The notes below the pieces were generated by a model, which was not told the origin of the DNA, made no database searches, and was given only the letters and a program-made list of their open reading frames with translations. The position numbers were made by a program, and so were the translations under genes. Positions 9,662 through 18,304 of a stretch of DNA of 41,212 bases are shown piece after piece. This DNA comes from Spirochaetota bacterium (GTDB taxonomy: Bacteria; Spirochaetota; B62-G9; DRHN01), in contig JAFGTF010000017.1 in the NCBI GenBank assembly GCA_016934265.1, forward strand, positions 1 through 41,212, given 5' to 3'. Position 1 is the first letter of the stretch, and every line of letters begins with the position of its first letter.

Positions 9662-10261
9662 ATGGGCGCGGCAAGCTACTATTACGAGATCCTCGGAGTT
9701 TCGCCGTCGGCGACGATCGAAGAGGTGAAGAAGGCGTATCATGCGCTTGTTCGCCGGAACCATCCCGATCTGTTTACAGACGAACGGAAGCGTCTCCAGG
9801 GCCTAAAAATGGTGCAGATCAACGAGGCGTATGCGAGGATAATGTCGGACCGTACGCCGTTGCCGGCGGCAGGGCCCGACAGCGGGAGGAACGGAATATA
9901 TGTGAAACCCCGAAGCGGATGCGATGTAGGGTTCTGTAACGATATCGAGTATGCGTACTACAAGCAGGGCTTTGAAAATTACTCTACGGCGCTGCACGGA
10001 ATAGCGCTCATGGAACGAAAGAGCGCACATCGAAACGAGTGGTACTACATACAACGGTTTTCAAACGCTCTCTGCTATCTCCGGAAAGCGGATACCTATT
10101 TCTCGCGGCTTCTGGAAGAGTTTCCGGAATCTATCTGGGCTTATGATGCATGGATCAAGGTGAGACGCATCGAGTATTTCTCCCGTCTCTACCGGAAGAT
10201 ACTGAAGAATATGGACCGCCGTCTTCGGGAGAAAAAGAGGTCCGTACCGGCCGGTAAATAA
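9662..10261 (+). CDS. J-domain (DnaJ-like) protein with spirochaete-type C-terminal region
   Basis: A 199-residue protein with a complete N-terminal J domain (about residues 5-68): YYEILGVSPSAT, then the HPD tripeptide that stimulates DnaK ATPase, then NEAYARI. It lacks the Gly/Phe linker, zinc fingers and substrate domain of DnaJ itself. Residues 80-199 are helical and Tyr/Arg-rich, possibly TPR-like (YYIQRFSNALCYLRKADTYFSRLLEEFP); I cannot name the domain. It is probably a specialised DnaK co-chaperone. It stands alone and converges on trxA. AAGGGA lies just before the ATG. Confidence 0.8.
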   Translation: MGAASYYYEILGVSPSATIEEVKKAYHALVRRNHPDLFTDERKRLQGLKMVQINEAYARIMSDRTPLPAAGPDSGRNGIYVKPRSGCDVGFCNDIEYAYYKQGFENYSTALHGIALMERKSAHRNEWYYIQRFSNALCYLRKADTYFSRLLEEFPESIWAYDAWIKVRRIEYFSRLYRKILKNMDRRLREKKRSVPAGK

Positions 10262-10296
10262 AAGGCCCCAAGGCAATTAGGGCGAACGGCCCCCGG

Positions 10297-10620
10297 CTAC
10301 ATATGTTTCTCGAGTTTTTTGATGAGCTGATTCTTCGGGAGCGCACCGATAAGACGATCGACTTCCTTCCCCTCTTTGAAGATGAGGAGCGTCGGAATAT
10401 TCATCACACTGAACTTTGTGGGCGTTTTCTGATTTTCGTCGATGTTGAGCTTTACCACTTTGACGGTATCTCCGTACTCTTCGGCGATCTCGGCTACAAC
10501 CGGTTCCATCATCTTGCACGGACCGCACCATTCGGCCCATAGATCCACAAGAACGATCTTGTCTTTTTCGTTTATATCGTTATCGAAATTCTCGTCCGTG
10601 GTATCGATATGCGCAGGCAT
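10297..10620 (-). CDS. trxA: Thioredoxin
   Basis: Cytoplasmic disulfide reductase. The 107-residue product has the canonical WCGPC active site at residues 31-35, the buried Asp in VDLWAEW, and the cis-Pro strand MNIPTLLIF. Both active-site cysteines are present and length is standard, so it should be functional. GGGAGG lies just upstream of the ATG and a clear promoter lies further upstream. It is divergent from flgF and convergent with the J-domain gene. Confidence 0.96.
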   Translation of the reverse strand: MPAHIDTTDENFDNDINEKDKIVLVDLWAEWCGPCKMMEPVVAEIAEEYGDTVKVVKLNIDENQKTPTKFSVMNIPTLLIFKEGKEVDRLIGALPKNQLIKKLEKHM

Positions 10621-10670
10621 CTTACCTCCCGTGGTTTTGGGTGATTAGGCGTGTATCGGTGTTGGGCATT

Positions 10671-10699
10671 AATATAGTAAAGCGGGGCGTACGGGACAA
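10671..10699 (-). promoter_or_regulatory. Sigma70-type promoter for trxA
   Basis: On the reverse strand: TTGTCC, 17 bases, TATATT. Spacing is ideal and the -10 ends about 50 bases upstream of the trxA start codon. Confidence 0.55.
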
Positions 10700-10712
10700 T
10701 AAAAAGTTCTGT

Positions 10713-10738
10713 TAAAGAATTTTCTTTTGTGTCGATAT
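10713..10738 (+). promoter_or_regulatory. Possible sigma28 (FliA-type) promoter for the flagellar cluster
   Basis: TAAA is followed after 14 bases by GTCGATAT, close to the FliA consensus TAAA-N15-GCCGATAA (six of eight in the -10 box, one base short in the spacer). It lies 33 bases before the flgF ATG, so its position fits. Spirochaetes such as Borrelia express most flagellar genes from sigma70, so this needs transcript data. Confidence 0.4.
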
Positions 10739-10770
10739 AGTAGGTGAATTATAACCGGAAAGGAAAAAAG

Positions 10771-11616
10771 ATGGTACGGGGCTTGTATACCGGGGCGTCC
10801 GGAATGATAGCGCAGATGAAGAGGATCGATGTTCTCTCGAACAATCTCGCGAACGTCAACACCACCTCGTACAAGAAGGACACGACGATATCCAAGTCGT
10901 TTCCGGAAATGCTCGTACGCCGCATCAACGATGACGGCGTGCGCAAGCTTCCGATAGGATCGTACGATCTGATGCCGGTGATAGGAAAGATGGGTACCGG
11001 AGTCGAGATAAACGAGGTGTACACGCGGTACACGCAGGGGAGCTTCAAACAGACGGAAAACCCCTTCGATCTCGCGCTGGAGGGCAACGGCTTTTTCTGC
11101 GTCGAGACCGAGAGGGGGGAGCGGTATACGAGAAACGGTAGCTTTCTTATCGACCGTGACGGCTGGCTCGTGACGAAGAACGGGTACAGAGTGCTCGGAG
11201 AGAACGGTCCGGTACAGCTCAAGAAGAACAATTTCATGGTCGACGAGGACGGAAATATCTTCCAGAACCTCGAGTATGCCGGGGACCCGCTTCGTCTCGT
11301 GAGCATGGAGGAGAACGAGTGGAACGAAACCGTGCTCGTAGACCGGCTGAAAACGGTCGATTTCCCCAAGATTCGCTATGTGAAGAAGGAAGGTGACAGC
11401 CTCTACATGGAAACCGACTATTCGGGAGCGGCGTTCGTAAAGGAAGCCGACCGGCCGAAGGTGCGGCAGGGCTTTCTGGAACAGTCGAACGTCAACCCCG
11501 TGACCGAGATGGTGAACCTGATCGAGGTCCACAGGAGCTATGAGGCGAACCAGCGGATGATCCAGTCGCATGATGCCGCCCTCGGCAAGGCGGTGAACGA
11601 GGTCGGAAGGGTATAG
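10771..11616 (+). CDS. flgF: Flagellar basal-body rod protein FlgF (FlgF/FlgG family)
   Basis: Proximal rod component of the periplasmic flagellum. The 281-residue product begins MVRGLYTGASGM, has the family motif LSNNLANVNTTSYKKD, the central FDLALEGNGFF strand, and the C-terminal FLEQSNVNPVTEMVNLIEVHRSYEANQ heptad helix shared by rod and hook proteins. The ORF could begin at a GTG at 10744, but AAAGGA before 10771 and the conserved N-terminus favour the ATG. flgG follows 80 bases later, the order seen in other spirochaetes. FlgF and FlgG are close relatives; the name is chosen from order and from the shorter similarity to FlgG. Confidence 0.9.
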   Translation: MVRGLYTGASGMIAQMKRIDVLSNNLANVNTTSYKKDTTISKSFPEMLVRRINDDGVRKLPIGSYDLMPVIGKMGTGVEINEVYTRYTQGSFKQTENPFDLALEGNGFFCVETERGERYTRNGSFLIDRDGWLVTKNGYRVLGENGPVQLKKNNFMVDEDGNIFQNLEYAGDPLRLVSMEENEWNETVLVDRLKTVDFPKIRYVKKEGDSLYMETDYSGAAFVKEADRPKVRQGFLEQSNVNPVTEMVNLIEVHRSYEANQRMIQSHDAALGKAVNEVGRV

Positions 11617-11696
11617 AGGGGCGGGATTTACGCTTTTTTACACCGCGATGCGGTATTTCGCCCTATAATAACGGGTATTGATCCGGAGGAAGCGCC

Positions 11697-12491
11697 ATGA
11701 TGAGATCTCTCTGGACTGCTGCGAGCGGCATGATCGGCCAGCAGTTTAATATCGATACGATCGCGCACAATCTTTCCAACGTAAATACGACGGGTTACAA
11801 GAAGGGAAGACCCGACTTCGAAGACCTTCTGTACCAGACGATACGGTCCGCCGGAACCCCCGCAACGAGGGATACGCTCGTGCCGACCGGGATACAGGTG
11901 GGACACGGCGTGAGACCGGCTGCAACGCAGAAGATGTACTCCCAGGGCTCCCTCCAGAATACGGGAAATACACTCGATCTCGCCGTTGAGGGGGAGGGAT
12001 TCTTCCGCGTACAGCTCTATGACGGGACCTTCGGATATACGAGAGACGGTACCTTCAAGATCGACTCGAACGGACAGATCGTGAACTCCAACGGGTTCAA
12101 GCTGAGCCCGGAGATCATCATGCCGGAGGGATTCGTCTATTCCGATATCTCGGTTGCACAGGACGGTCTCGTAACGGTGAAGGTGGCCGGAGACGATACG
12201 CCGATCGAGGTAGGACAGATCCAGACGTACCGTTTCGTGAACCCCGCGGGCCTGAAGAACATCGGAGAAAACCTCGTGAAGATATCGCAGGCCTCCGGTC
12301 CTCCTGTGGAGGGAAGGCCCGGATTCACCGGTATGGGTAAGCTCAGGCAGGGGTTTTTGGAGATGTCCAACGTGCAGGTGGTGGAGGAAATGGTTAATAT
12401 GATCGTCGCGCAGAGGGCGTACGAGCTCAACTCGAAAGCGATCACCACCACGGACTCGATGCTCGCCACGGCCAACGGGCTCAAGAGATAA
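11697..12491 (+). CDS. flgG: Flagellar basal-body rod protein FlgG (distal rod)
   Basis: Distal rod protein. The 264-residue product matches FlgG length and has MMRSLWTAASGM, IAHNLSNVNTTGYKK, LDLAVEGEGFF and the C-terminal FLEMSNVQVVEEMVNMIVAQRAYELNSK, all near-canonical. GGAGGA precedes the tandem ATG ATG. A perfect TATAAT at 11664-11669 lies in the short gap after flgF, so a second promoter is possible, although no good -35 is seen. Confidence 0.97.
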   Translation: MMRSLWTAASGMIGQQFNIDTIAHNLSNVNTTGYKKGRPDFEDLLYQTIRSAGTPATRDTLVPTGIQVGHGVRPAATQKMYSQGSLQNTGNTLDLAVEGEGFFRVQLYDGTFGYTRDGTFKIDSNGQIVNSNGFKLSPEIIMPEGFVYSDISVAQDGLVTVKVAGDDTPIEVGQIQTYRFVNPAGLKNIGENLVKISQASGPPVEGRPGFTGMGKLRQGFLEMSNVQVVEEMVNMIVAQRAYELNSKAITTTDSMLATANGLKR

Positions 12492-12506
12492 CGGAGGTGA
12501 CGAACA

Positions 12507-12881
12507 ATGACCGGTCTTATCAATTCACTCACCGGTCGAAATAATCCCATCATCGAAGCTGCGGGGCAGTCCGCGTCGCTCGTGCGTCTGAAATCACAGA
12601 AATCCCGTTTCGATCAGATTCTGGCGGAGGCGGCGGGAAGCCATAGCGATGAAAAAAAGCTTTTGGACGCATGCTACGGTATGGAGACGCTATTTATAGA
12701 GAACCTCTTCGATGCAATGCGAAAGACCGTTAACGAATCGGATTTTTTCGGACAATCTCTTGCGAAAGACATATTTAGTGATATGTTATATAGTGAATAT
12801 GCAAAACTATCAGCCAGATCCGATCAGTTCGGGCTTGCCAAGCAGATCTATGAACAGTTAAGTGCGCAAAATACTTCGTAG
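12507..12881 (+). CDS. FlgJ-like rod-binding protein (no muramidase domain)
   Basis: A 124-residue protein matching the rod-binding N-terminal domain of FlgJ: LLDACYGMETLFIENLFDAMRKTV at about residues 51-73, then FGQSLAKDIFSDMLYSEYAK. The peptidoglycan hydrolase domain found in enterobacterial FlgJ is absent, which is usual in spirochaetes. It presumably caps or chaperones rod assembly. A strong GGAGGTGA precedes the ATG, 15 bases after flgG. Its last 20 bases overlap the next, very large ORF, so the two are translationally linked. Confidence 0.88.
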   Translation: MTGLINSLTGRNNPIIEAAGQSASLVRLKSQKSRFDQILAEAAGSHSDEKKLLDACYGMETLFIENLFDAMRKTVNESDFFGQSLAKDIFSDMLYSEYAKLSARSDQFGLAKQIYEQLSAQNTS

Positions 12882-15800
12882 TATCATATTCCCCGCTTCA
12901 ATCTTCCTTTTTCTATCGGTACACTTTCTGCATGCAGGCACGTATTATCTGCTGAGGGATTACTACGCCCTGCTGTACGGTGGATACCACCGTTACGAAG
13001 TGGACTTTTTAGGCTTACGGCCTCTCTTTTCCGCCTATACGTCGTCTTCAGACGGGAACGCATCGAATCCGCTTCCGGGCGTGCTCAATCCGGAGATCCA
13101 GATCGATACGGAGTTCAACTTCGAAGCCGAGATCGACCTCGACCTTTCCTACGGCACCGCTTTCTCGCTCGAGCCCGGCGTTGTGACGGGTGCTGGCGCC
13201 GAGGGAATCACGGAAGGTCTCTCCTACGATCTCGTCGAACGTATTCTCTTGGAGGGGCGTGTAGGCGAACGCTTGTTCGTGGAGTTCAACTACGATTCGA
13301 CGCGTACGGAAGCGGGAATCGGAGAGGAAAAGAACATCTATTCCGTCAAATACCAGGGTGAAAAGGATGAATTTCTCAAGGAGGCGACGCTCGGAAACAA
13401 GTATCTCTCTATAGAGGATACGCGGTATACGCCGATCGACGAGGGTAACCAGGATTCGTTCGCGCTTCGGGCGCGGGCGGGAACGGGCCGCCTAGAGCTC
13501 GAAGGGCTGTTTCGATACAATGTCGCGCTCGACGGGAAAAAGCAGTTCAAGGGGTTTCGAAGAAACATCGACATGCGGGTGCTCGATACCGATTATGCCA
13601 AGGGAAGGTTCTTTCTTTTCCCGGACAGGGGTATCGATGAGCAGACGCTTAGGTTGTACCGGACCGCGGTATCCCGCTACGACATCGTCGTAGACGACAA
13701 GAAGTTCGTTCTTTTGGGACGAGGTACCGATTACGATTTCGATGACGCGGACGGTGTCGTCACGATGAAGACGGCGCTCGGCATCGGCGAAGAGCTCGTC
13801 GTTTACTACGAAAAAGACGGCGTACCCGTCGGCGACGGGGCGCTCGGAATAAATGCGATGATCGACCATGACGGCATCGACCCTGACGGCGGCAGGGTCG
13901 ATTTCAACCTATGGGGCTTCTCTGAATATTTCGATTCGGGCGGCGAATACCTCTACCTCATGCAGACAGGCTTCAATTCATACTGGGAGATGCGGAACAT
14001 CTATTATCTCGAGGAGCTGGAAGGTACCAGCGTACATGACGTCTCGATCGAGCTCCAATTTACCGGGGGCGGAGGAATAAACGGCAATTATGCCGGCCTG
14101 CTTGAAAGTTACGAGATCAATACGACGTACGGTACGATACGGTTTCTTTTCAGCGACGATTCGTTCAATCCCGGGGGCGGGTTCTATTCGAGGCCGTTTC
14201 CGGGAACCCAGCCGTTCAGCTCGACCTACACGCCTCCGGACCCGACCAAGCCGTTCGATTCGTCGAACCCGATATACGGGGGGATAAACTACCCGCTGTC
14301 GGAAAACTCGGTAAACACCATCCATCTGACCTACAGCTTCTACGCTGAGTCCTTCTTTCTCGATTTCGATCTCGTACCAGGCAGCGTGACGGTGCTGGTT
14401 AACGGGAACACGGTCGATCGGTCATACTACGATGTCGACCACTCCTTCGGGATCGTCACCTTCAAAGAGGGGGTCATCAACCCTGCAAGCGACATAACAT
14501 TTATCTACCGCTACACGCCCTTCGGCGGCGGCGACCAGGACCTTTTGGCCGCGCTGGGAGTGACATACGCGGGGGACCGGCTTACGGCCAGAAACCTCAC
14601 CTCTTTCAGAACGGCGATCAAGGGAGAGGAGGCTCCTGCCGTAGAAGACGAGAGAAAGAGCGTGGTGAAGAACGCGACCGCGCTCTCTTTCGAGCTCGGC
14701 GCGACGGAGGAAGAGGAGGGCGTCTACGCGCGCGTCGACTCCGAGGTCGCGTTCTCATCGACGAACAAAAACGTGTACGGCAGCGCGGTGGTCGCGGATA
14801 TGGAAGGGGGCGAGTATACGCGTACAGTCCCGCTGAGCGACAGCGACTGGATGGTGGCGACGAGATCGCAGGATCTGCCGGACGACCCGTACCTCGACAC
14901 GCGGGGAAACGTGCTGTACAAGAACTACTGGTACGAAAGCTTCCTCTACGGTGATCAGCTCCAAACTTTGAGCTGGAACATTCCATCGAGCCAGGTGTTC
15001 GAATACCACGACAAGGCGGGACCTTATAACACGTCGGACCACCCCTCGGGGGGAGATGAAACTTCTCTCGTCATCGACTACGAGCTCGGAACCGACACGG
15101 TAAACCCGTATGTCACCGTCGTGACGCCGCTCGGCGGCTCGAACCTCGCCGAGTACGAGCGGTTCAACTTCATCGCGCGGGGGGACGTATCCGGTGCCAC
15201 GGTACGTATATTCTTCGAGGTGCTGAAGAGCTACGATGAGGACGTAAACGCCAACGGCTTTCTGGACACGGAATCGTCCATCAACGACAGGGGGTTCAGG
15301 TTTACACCGGAGGGGGGGACGAGCACGGTGGTAGGTACCGACAGGAAGGGGAACTCGAACGGCAGGATCGATTCGGAGGACCTGAACAAGAACGGGTACC
15401 TCGATACGGGGACGGAAGAGTCGGTGACCATGGGGCAGTCGGCTTTCGTGAAATACGCGGTTTCCTTTCCCCAAGGGACTTCAAGCTGGGAGTACGTGTC
15501 GGTCGACATACTCGACCTCGTGGAGCAGTACCGGACGGTGTTTCAGTATGCCAACGCCCTCAGAATAACCGTCGCCGCCGACAACGACGGGCCCGCTTTC
15601 CAGGCCACGGGGTCGGGAAAGATAGTCATCAACAAGCTCTGGTTCTCGGGGGCCGCCGTGGTGAACAACTCGAAACAGTACCTCACCGTTTCGGAGGTGA
15701 CGGTGAACGAGAGCCTGACGGTAAAGAACAACAGTTTCTCGAATTCCTATCCGTGGCTCTACAACCACCTCCACGGAAATAGCGTATACAGGGATCAGCA

Positions 15801-18228
15801 CGAGCACGTAGAGGGCGTGCTTCGCTGCACGCTTTCCGCCTCGGCGGGAGACCCCCTGACGTCCGGAACGACTGCATCGCTGTCCAGGCGTTTCGGCACG
15901 GCGGTCGACATGACCTCATACCGGGAGTACACGATGTTCCTGTTTCTTCCCTCGTCTGAGACCGTTCCCGCCAATCTCTCCTTCGTGCTCTCGTTTATGA
16001 GCAGCACGAACGAACGGCTCGATATTACGATACCGGGAGACCGGATCGTAAGCGGGTGGAACAGGATCGACGTATCGCTCGATCACCCGTACTCCGTGGC
16101 GCTGAACGATGCCGTTTTTGGTACCATGACCCGGACGGGAGACCTCTCGGTGCTGAAGAGGGTGACCGAGATACGATTCGGGTTTCTCGCACAGGGGGGA
16201 GACGTGACGGCGCCTGTTGAAGTGTGGCTCGACGAATGGCATACGGGCGGTTCGAGAGAGTACTACGACAAGGCCGCCTATGCGGAGGGTACGGTCGGAT
16301 ACAACGGCAAACTGGTCTCTTTGAGCGGCTTCTCGCTGCTTGCCGACCCGTCCCTCTCCGCGGGATACGAGCATACGGAGGGGGAGTTCGATGAGGAGTT
16401 CGACTACAAGCGCGACCGCTGCTTCGGCGGGATCGGCTCCACGTTCTTCGAGTATCTCGGTGCCGACCTCGAGCTTTCCAATGAGTATGTGACGCCGAAT
16501 CGCGCGGAAGCCTTGTTTCCCTCCGGGCTCGACGCGAACGAGACGATCGAGCAGTACTCCCACTCTCTCACTCTCGACCTCAAAAACGGCTATATACCGG
16601 TGCTCACACACGGCTACGACAGAAGAGTGGTTCGTGCCAAGGATATAGAGCTCACCGACGAATCGTACCGGTATAAACAGAACGATGAGTACACGGAGTC
16701 CGTGACGGTGGGCGAAAAAGTGGATTTCCCGTTCGGCGTTTCCCAGTCGTACTCGCTCACGAGGTCGTGGACCTACGAGTATATCTCGATCGGATACCCG
16801 GAGACGGGTTTCGTTCCGGACGTGATGCAGGATGCGTCGGTGAGCCAGACGAGCGATATGTTTCTCTCGTACTCCTGGGGAAAAGGGAGCACGGCAGGCC
16901 GGTTCAGGCGCGAGATAGGGTTCGATGGAGGGTATGGACCCTTCAGCGAAGACCTCTATTCGTCGTACGCGATGAAGCTCGGTTCACTGTTCGACCCGCC
17001 CAATGCCCTGCTTCGAAACACGAGCCCGTCATACAAATCCGACGACTTCTCGCTGGATCTCTCGATCCCGCTTGTCGAGAGCGTCGGGTGTATGGTGAGC
17101 TTCGATACCGCGTTCGACGAGACGAACTTCAGCGAGAACGGCGGGTACAGGGACACGGCGTCGGTATCGACCGTATACCTCTCCATTCCGTTCCGTCCTT
17201 TGGCGGGCGGGCCGGTGGAGATCGTCCCGTCGATTGAGCGGAAGATAAGCGGGGACTACAGGAAGGTGTACTTCGGTACCTCGGAGAGCAATATCCTCCT
17301 CGACCACTACCGGTTTCTCTTCATGCCGCCGTTCTACTATATCAACCCTTTGGAAACTCTCGGGCTGGGGAGGGTGAACGACTACGAAGCGGTGGACCTC
17401 TACAGCGGATCGGACAGGGTCCTCGGCAATTCGACGAACATGCTGACGAACGCCTACGAGCTGGATGCATACCTCGATTTCGAGCAGTGGTACGTCCCCT
17501 CTCTCGTCGGTCTCTCGTTCGGCGGAGAAACGATGCGCGAGGGGGCGGGGTACACGCAGAAGAGGAGTACGGGGCTCGTGGTCGGGAAGTACCTGCTTCT
17601 CGATCCGGACGGGGGGCACTACGATAAAAGCCTCGACGTGACGGTGGACTTCACGAACGAGCGTAACTATGCGACGAAGGTCGTTTCCAATACCGTCGGC
17701 GTGGAAAGCGAGCTGCATCTCCTCCGATCGGGGTACAGCGGGTTCGAGATCTCCCACCGGATATCGCTGGAGAGCGAGCGTCAGCGTACCGATGATCCGG
17801 CCATGCTGCTTTTTCCAAACGATCCCTCGCGCGAACCGGCGGTGAGTGTGGTTCCCGACAGCGATACGCTGACGAACGAGATCGGTTTTGCCTACCTATG
17901 GGAGCTCGATATAAAAAGAAGTGTGCTGTACGAGCTTTTCAGAGGGACGGAAGAGATGACCGGAACGATGAAGCACACCGAACAGGTCACCTTGGAGAAC
18001 ATCTATACGTTCACCGACCGGGAGAAGAGCAACAGCTTCAGCAATATACCGGTACGGGTTACGCTGGAGCACGAGTCCTCCTACGGGATAACTGAGAACA
18101 TCACCTTCGAGGCGGATGTAAAGGCGGTCGTGGGGGTGGAGGAGAAGGTTCTGCCTCCATCGGTCGAGGGCAACATTCTGCCTTCCATGGGCCTGGAGTT
18201 CGGAGTGAAGCTCAAGATCGTGTTCTAA
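12862..18228 (+). CDS. Giant outer-membrane protein resembling SprA
   Basis: A 1788-residue exported protein. A GTG start inside the flgJ-like gene gives a basic N-terminus, a hydrophobic run and a HAG cleavage-like site near residue 25. Three regions resemble SprA, the giant barrel translocon of type IX secretion: around residue 125 a GRVGERLFVEFNYD segment followed by YSVKYQGEKDEFLK and FFLFPD; at residues 794-845 Asp/Asn-rich DVNANGFLD and DLNKNGYLD repeats; around residue 1121 VWLDEWHTGG followed by alternating beta strands to the C-terminal phenylalanine. SprA is larger (well over 2000 residues), so this would be a shorter relative. No SD is obvious; translation probably depends on coupling to the rod gene. 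A different giant beta-barrel is the main alternative. Confidence 0.7.
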   Translation: MRKILRSIIFPASIFLFLSVHFLHAGTYYLLRDYYALLYGGYHRYEVDFLGLRPLFSAYTSSSDGNASNPLPGVLNPEIQIDTEFNFEAEIDLDLSYGTAFSLEPGVVTGAGAEGITEGLSYDLVERILLEGRVGERLFVEFNYDSTRTEAGIGEEKNIYSVKYQGEKDEFLKEATLGNKYLSIEDTRYTPIDEGNQDSFALRARAGTGRLELEGLFRYNVALDGKKQFKGFRRNIDMRVLDTDYAKGRFFLFPDRGIDEQTLRLYRTAVSRYDIVVDDKKFVLLGRGTDYDFDDADGVVTMKTALGIGEELVVYYEKDGVPVGDGALGINAMIDHDGIDPDGGRVDFNLWGFSEYFDSGGEYLYLMQTGFNSYWEMRNIYYLEELEGTSVHDVSIELQFTGGGGINGNYAGLLESYEINTTYGTIRFLFSDDSFNPGGGFYSRPFPGTQPFSSTYTPPDPTKPFDSSNPIYGGINYPLSENSVNTIHLTYSFYAESFFLDFDLVPGSVTVLVNGNTVDRSYYDVDHSFGIVTFKEGVINPASDITFIYRYTPFGGGDQDLLAALGVTYAGDRLTARNLTSFRTAIKGEEAPAVEDERKSVVKNATALSFELGATEEEEGVYARVDSEVAFSSTNKNVYGSAVVADMEGGEYTRTVPLSDSDWMVATRSQDLPDDPYLDTRGNVLYKNYWYESFLYGDQLQTLSWNIPSSQVFEYHDKAGPYNTSDHPSGGDETSLVIDYELGTDTVNPYVTVVTPLGGSNLAEYERFNFIARGDVSGATVRIFFEVLKSYDEDVNANGFLDTESSINDRGFRFTPEGGTSTVVGTDRKGNSNGRIDSEDLNKNGYLDTGTEESVTMGQSAFVKYAVSFPQGTSSWEYVSVDILDLVEQYRTVFQYANALRITVAADNDGPAFQATGSGKIVINKLWFSGAAVVNNSKQYLTVSEVTVNESLTVKNNSFSNSYPWLYNHLHGNSVYRDQHEHVEGVLRCTLSASAGDPLTSGTTASLSRRFGTAVDMTSYREYTMFLFLPSSETVPANLSFVLSFMSSTNERLDITIPGDRIVSGWNRIDVSLDHPYSVALNDAVFGTMTRTGDLSVLKRVTEIRFGFLAQGGDVTAPVEVWLDEWHTGGSREYYDKAAYAEGTVGYNGKLVSLSGFSLLADPSLSAGYEHTEGEFDEEFDYKRDRCFGGIGSTFFEYLGADLELSNEYVTPNRAEALFPSGLDANETIEQYSHSLTLDLKNGYIPVLTHGYDRRVVRAKDIELTDESYRYKQNDEYTESVTVGEKVDFPFGVSQSYSLTRSWTYEYISIGYPETGFVPDVMQDASVSQTSDMFLSYSWGKGSTAGRFRREIGFDGGYGPFSEDLYSSYAMKLGSLFDPPNALLRNTSPSYKSDDFSLDLSIPLVESVGCMVSFDTAFDETNFSENGGYRDTASVSTVYLSIPFRPLAGGPVEIVPSIERKISGDYRKVYFGTSESNILLDHYRFLFMPPFYYINPLETLGLGRVNDYEAVDLYSGSDRVLGNSTNMLTNAYELDAYLDFEQWYVPSLVGLSFGGETMREGAGYTQKRSTGLVVGKYLLLDPDGGHYDKSLDVTVDFTNERNYATKVVSNTVGVESELHLLRSGYSGFEISHRISLESERQRTDDPAMLLFPNDPSREPAVSVVPDSDTLTNEIGFAYLWELDIKRSVLYELFRGTEEMTGTMKHTEQVTLENIYTFTDREKSNSFSNIPVRVTLEHESSYGITENITFEADVKAVVGVEEKVLPPSVEGNILPSMGLEFGVKLKIVF

Positions 18229-18246
18229 CGCGAAGCGGGAAACGAA

Positions 18247-18275
18247 TTGATAAGAGGGCCGGCCTGCAGTATACT
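18247..18275 (+). promoter_or_regulatory. Strong sigma70-type promoter before the barrel gene pair
   Basis: TTGATA, 17 bases, TATACT, 29 bases before the ATG at 18305. Ten of twelve consensus positions match. It starts shortly after the SprA-like gene stops, so the two barrel genes can be expressed separately from the flagellar cluster. Confidence 0.7.
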
Positions 18276-18304
18276 GTACGGTATGTACGGATCTGGAGGA
18301 TATC

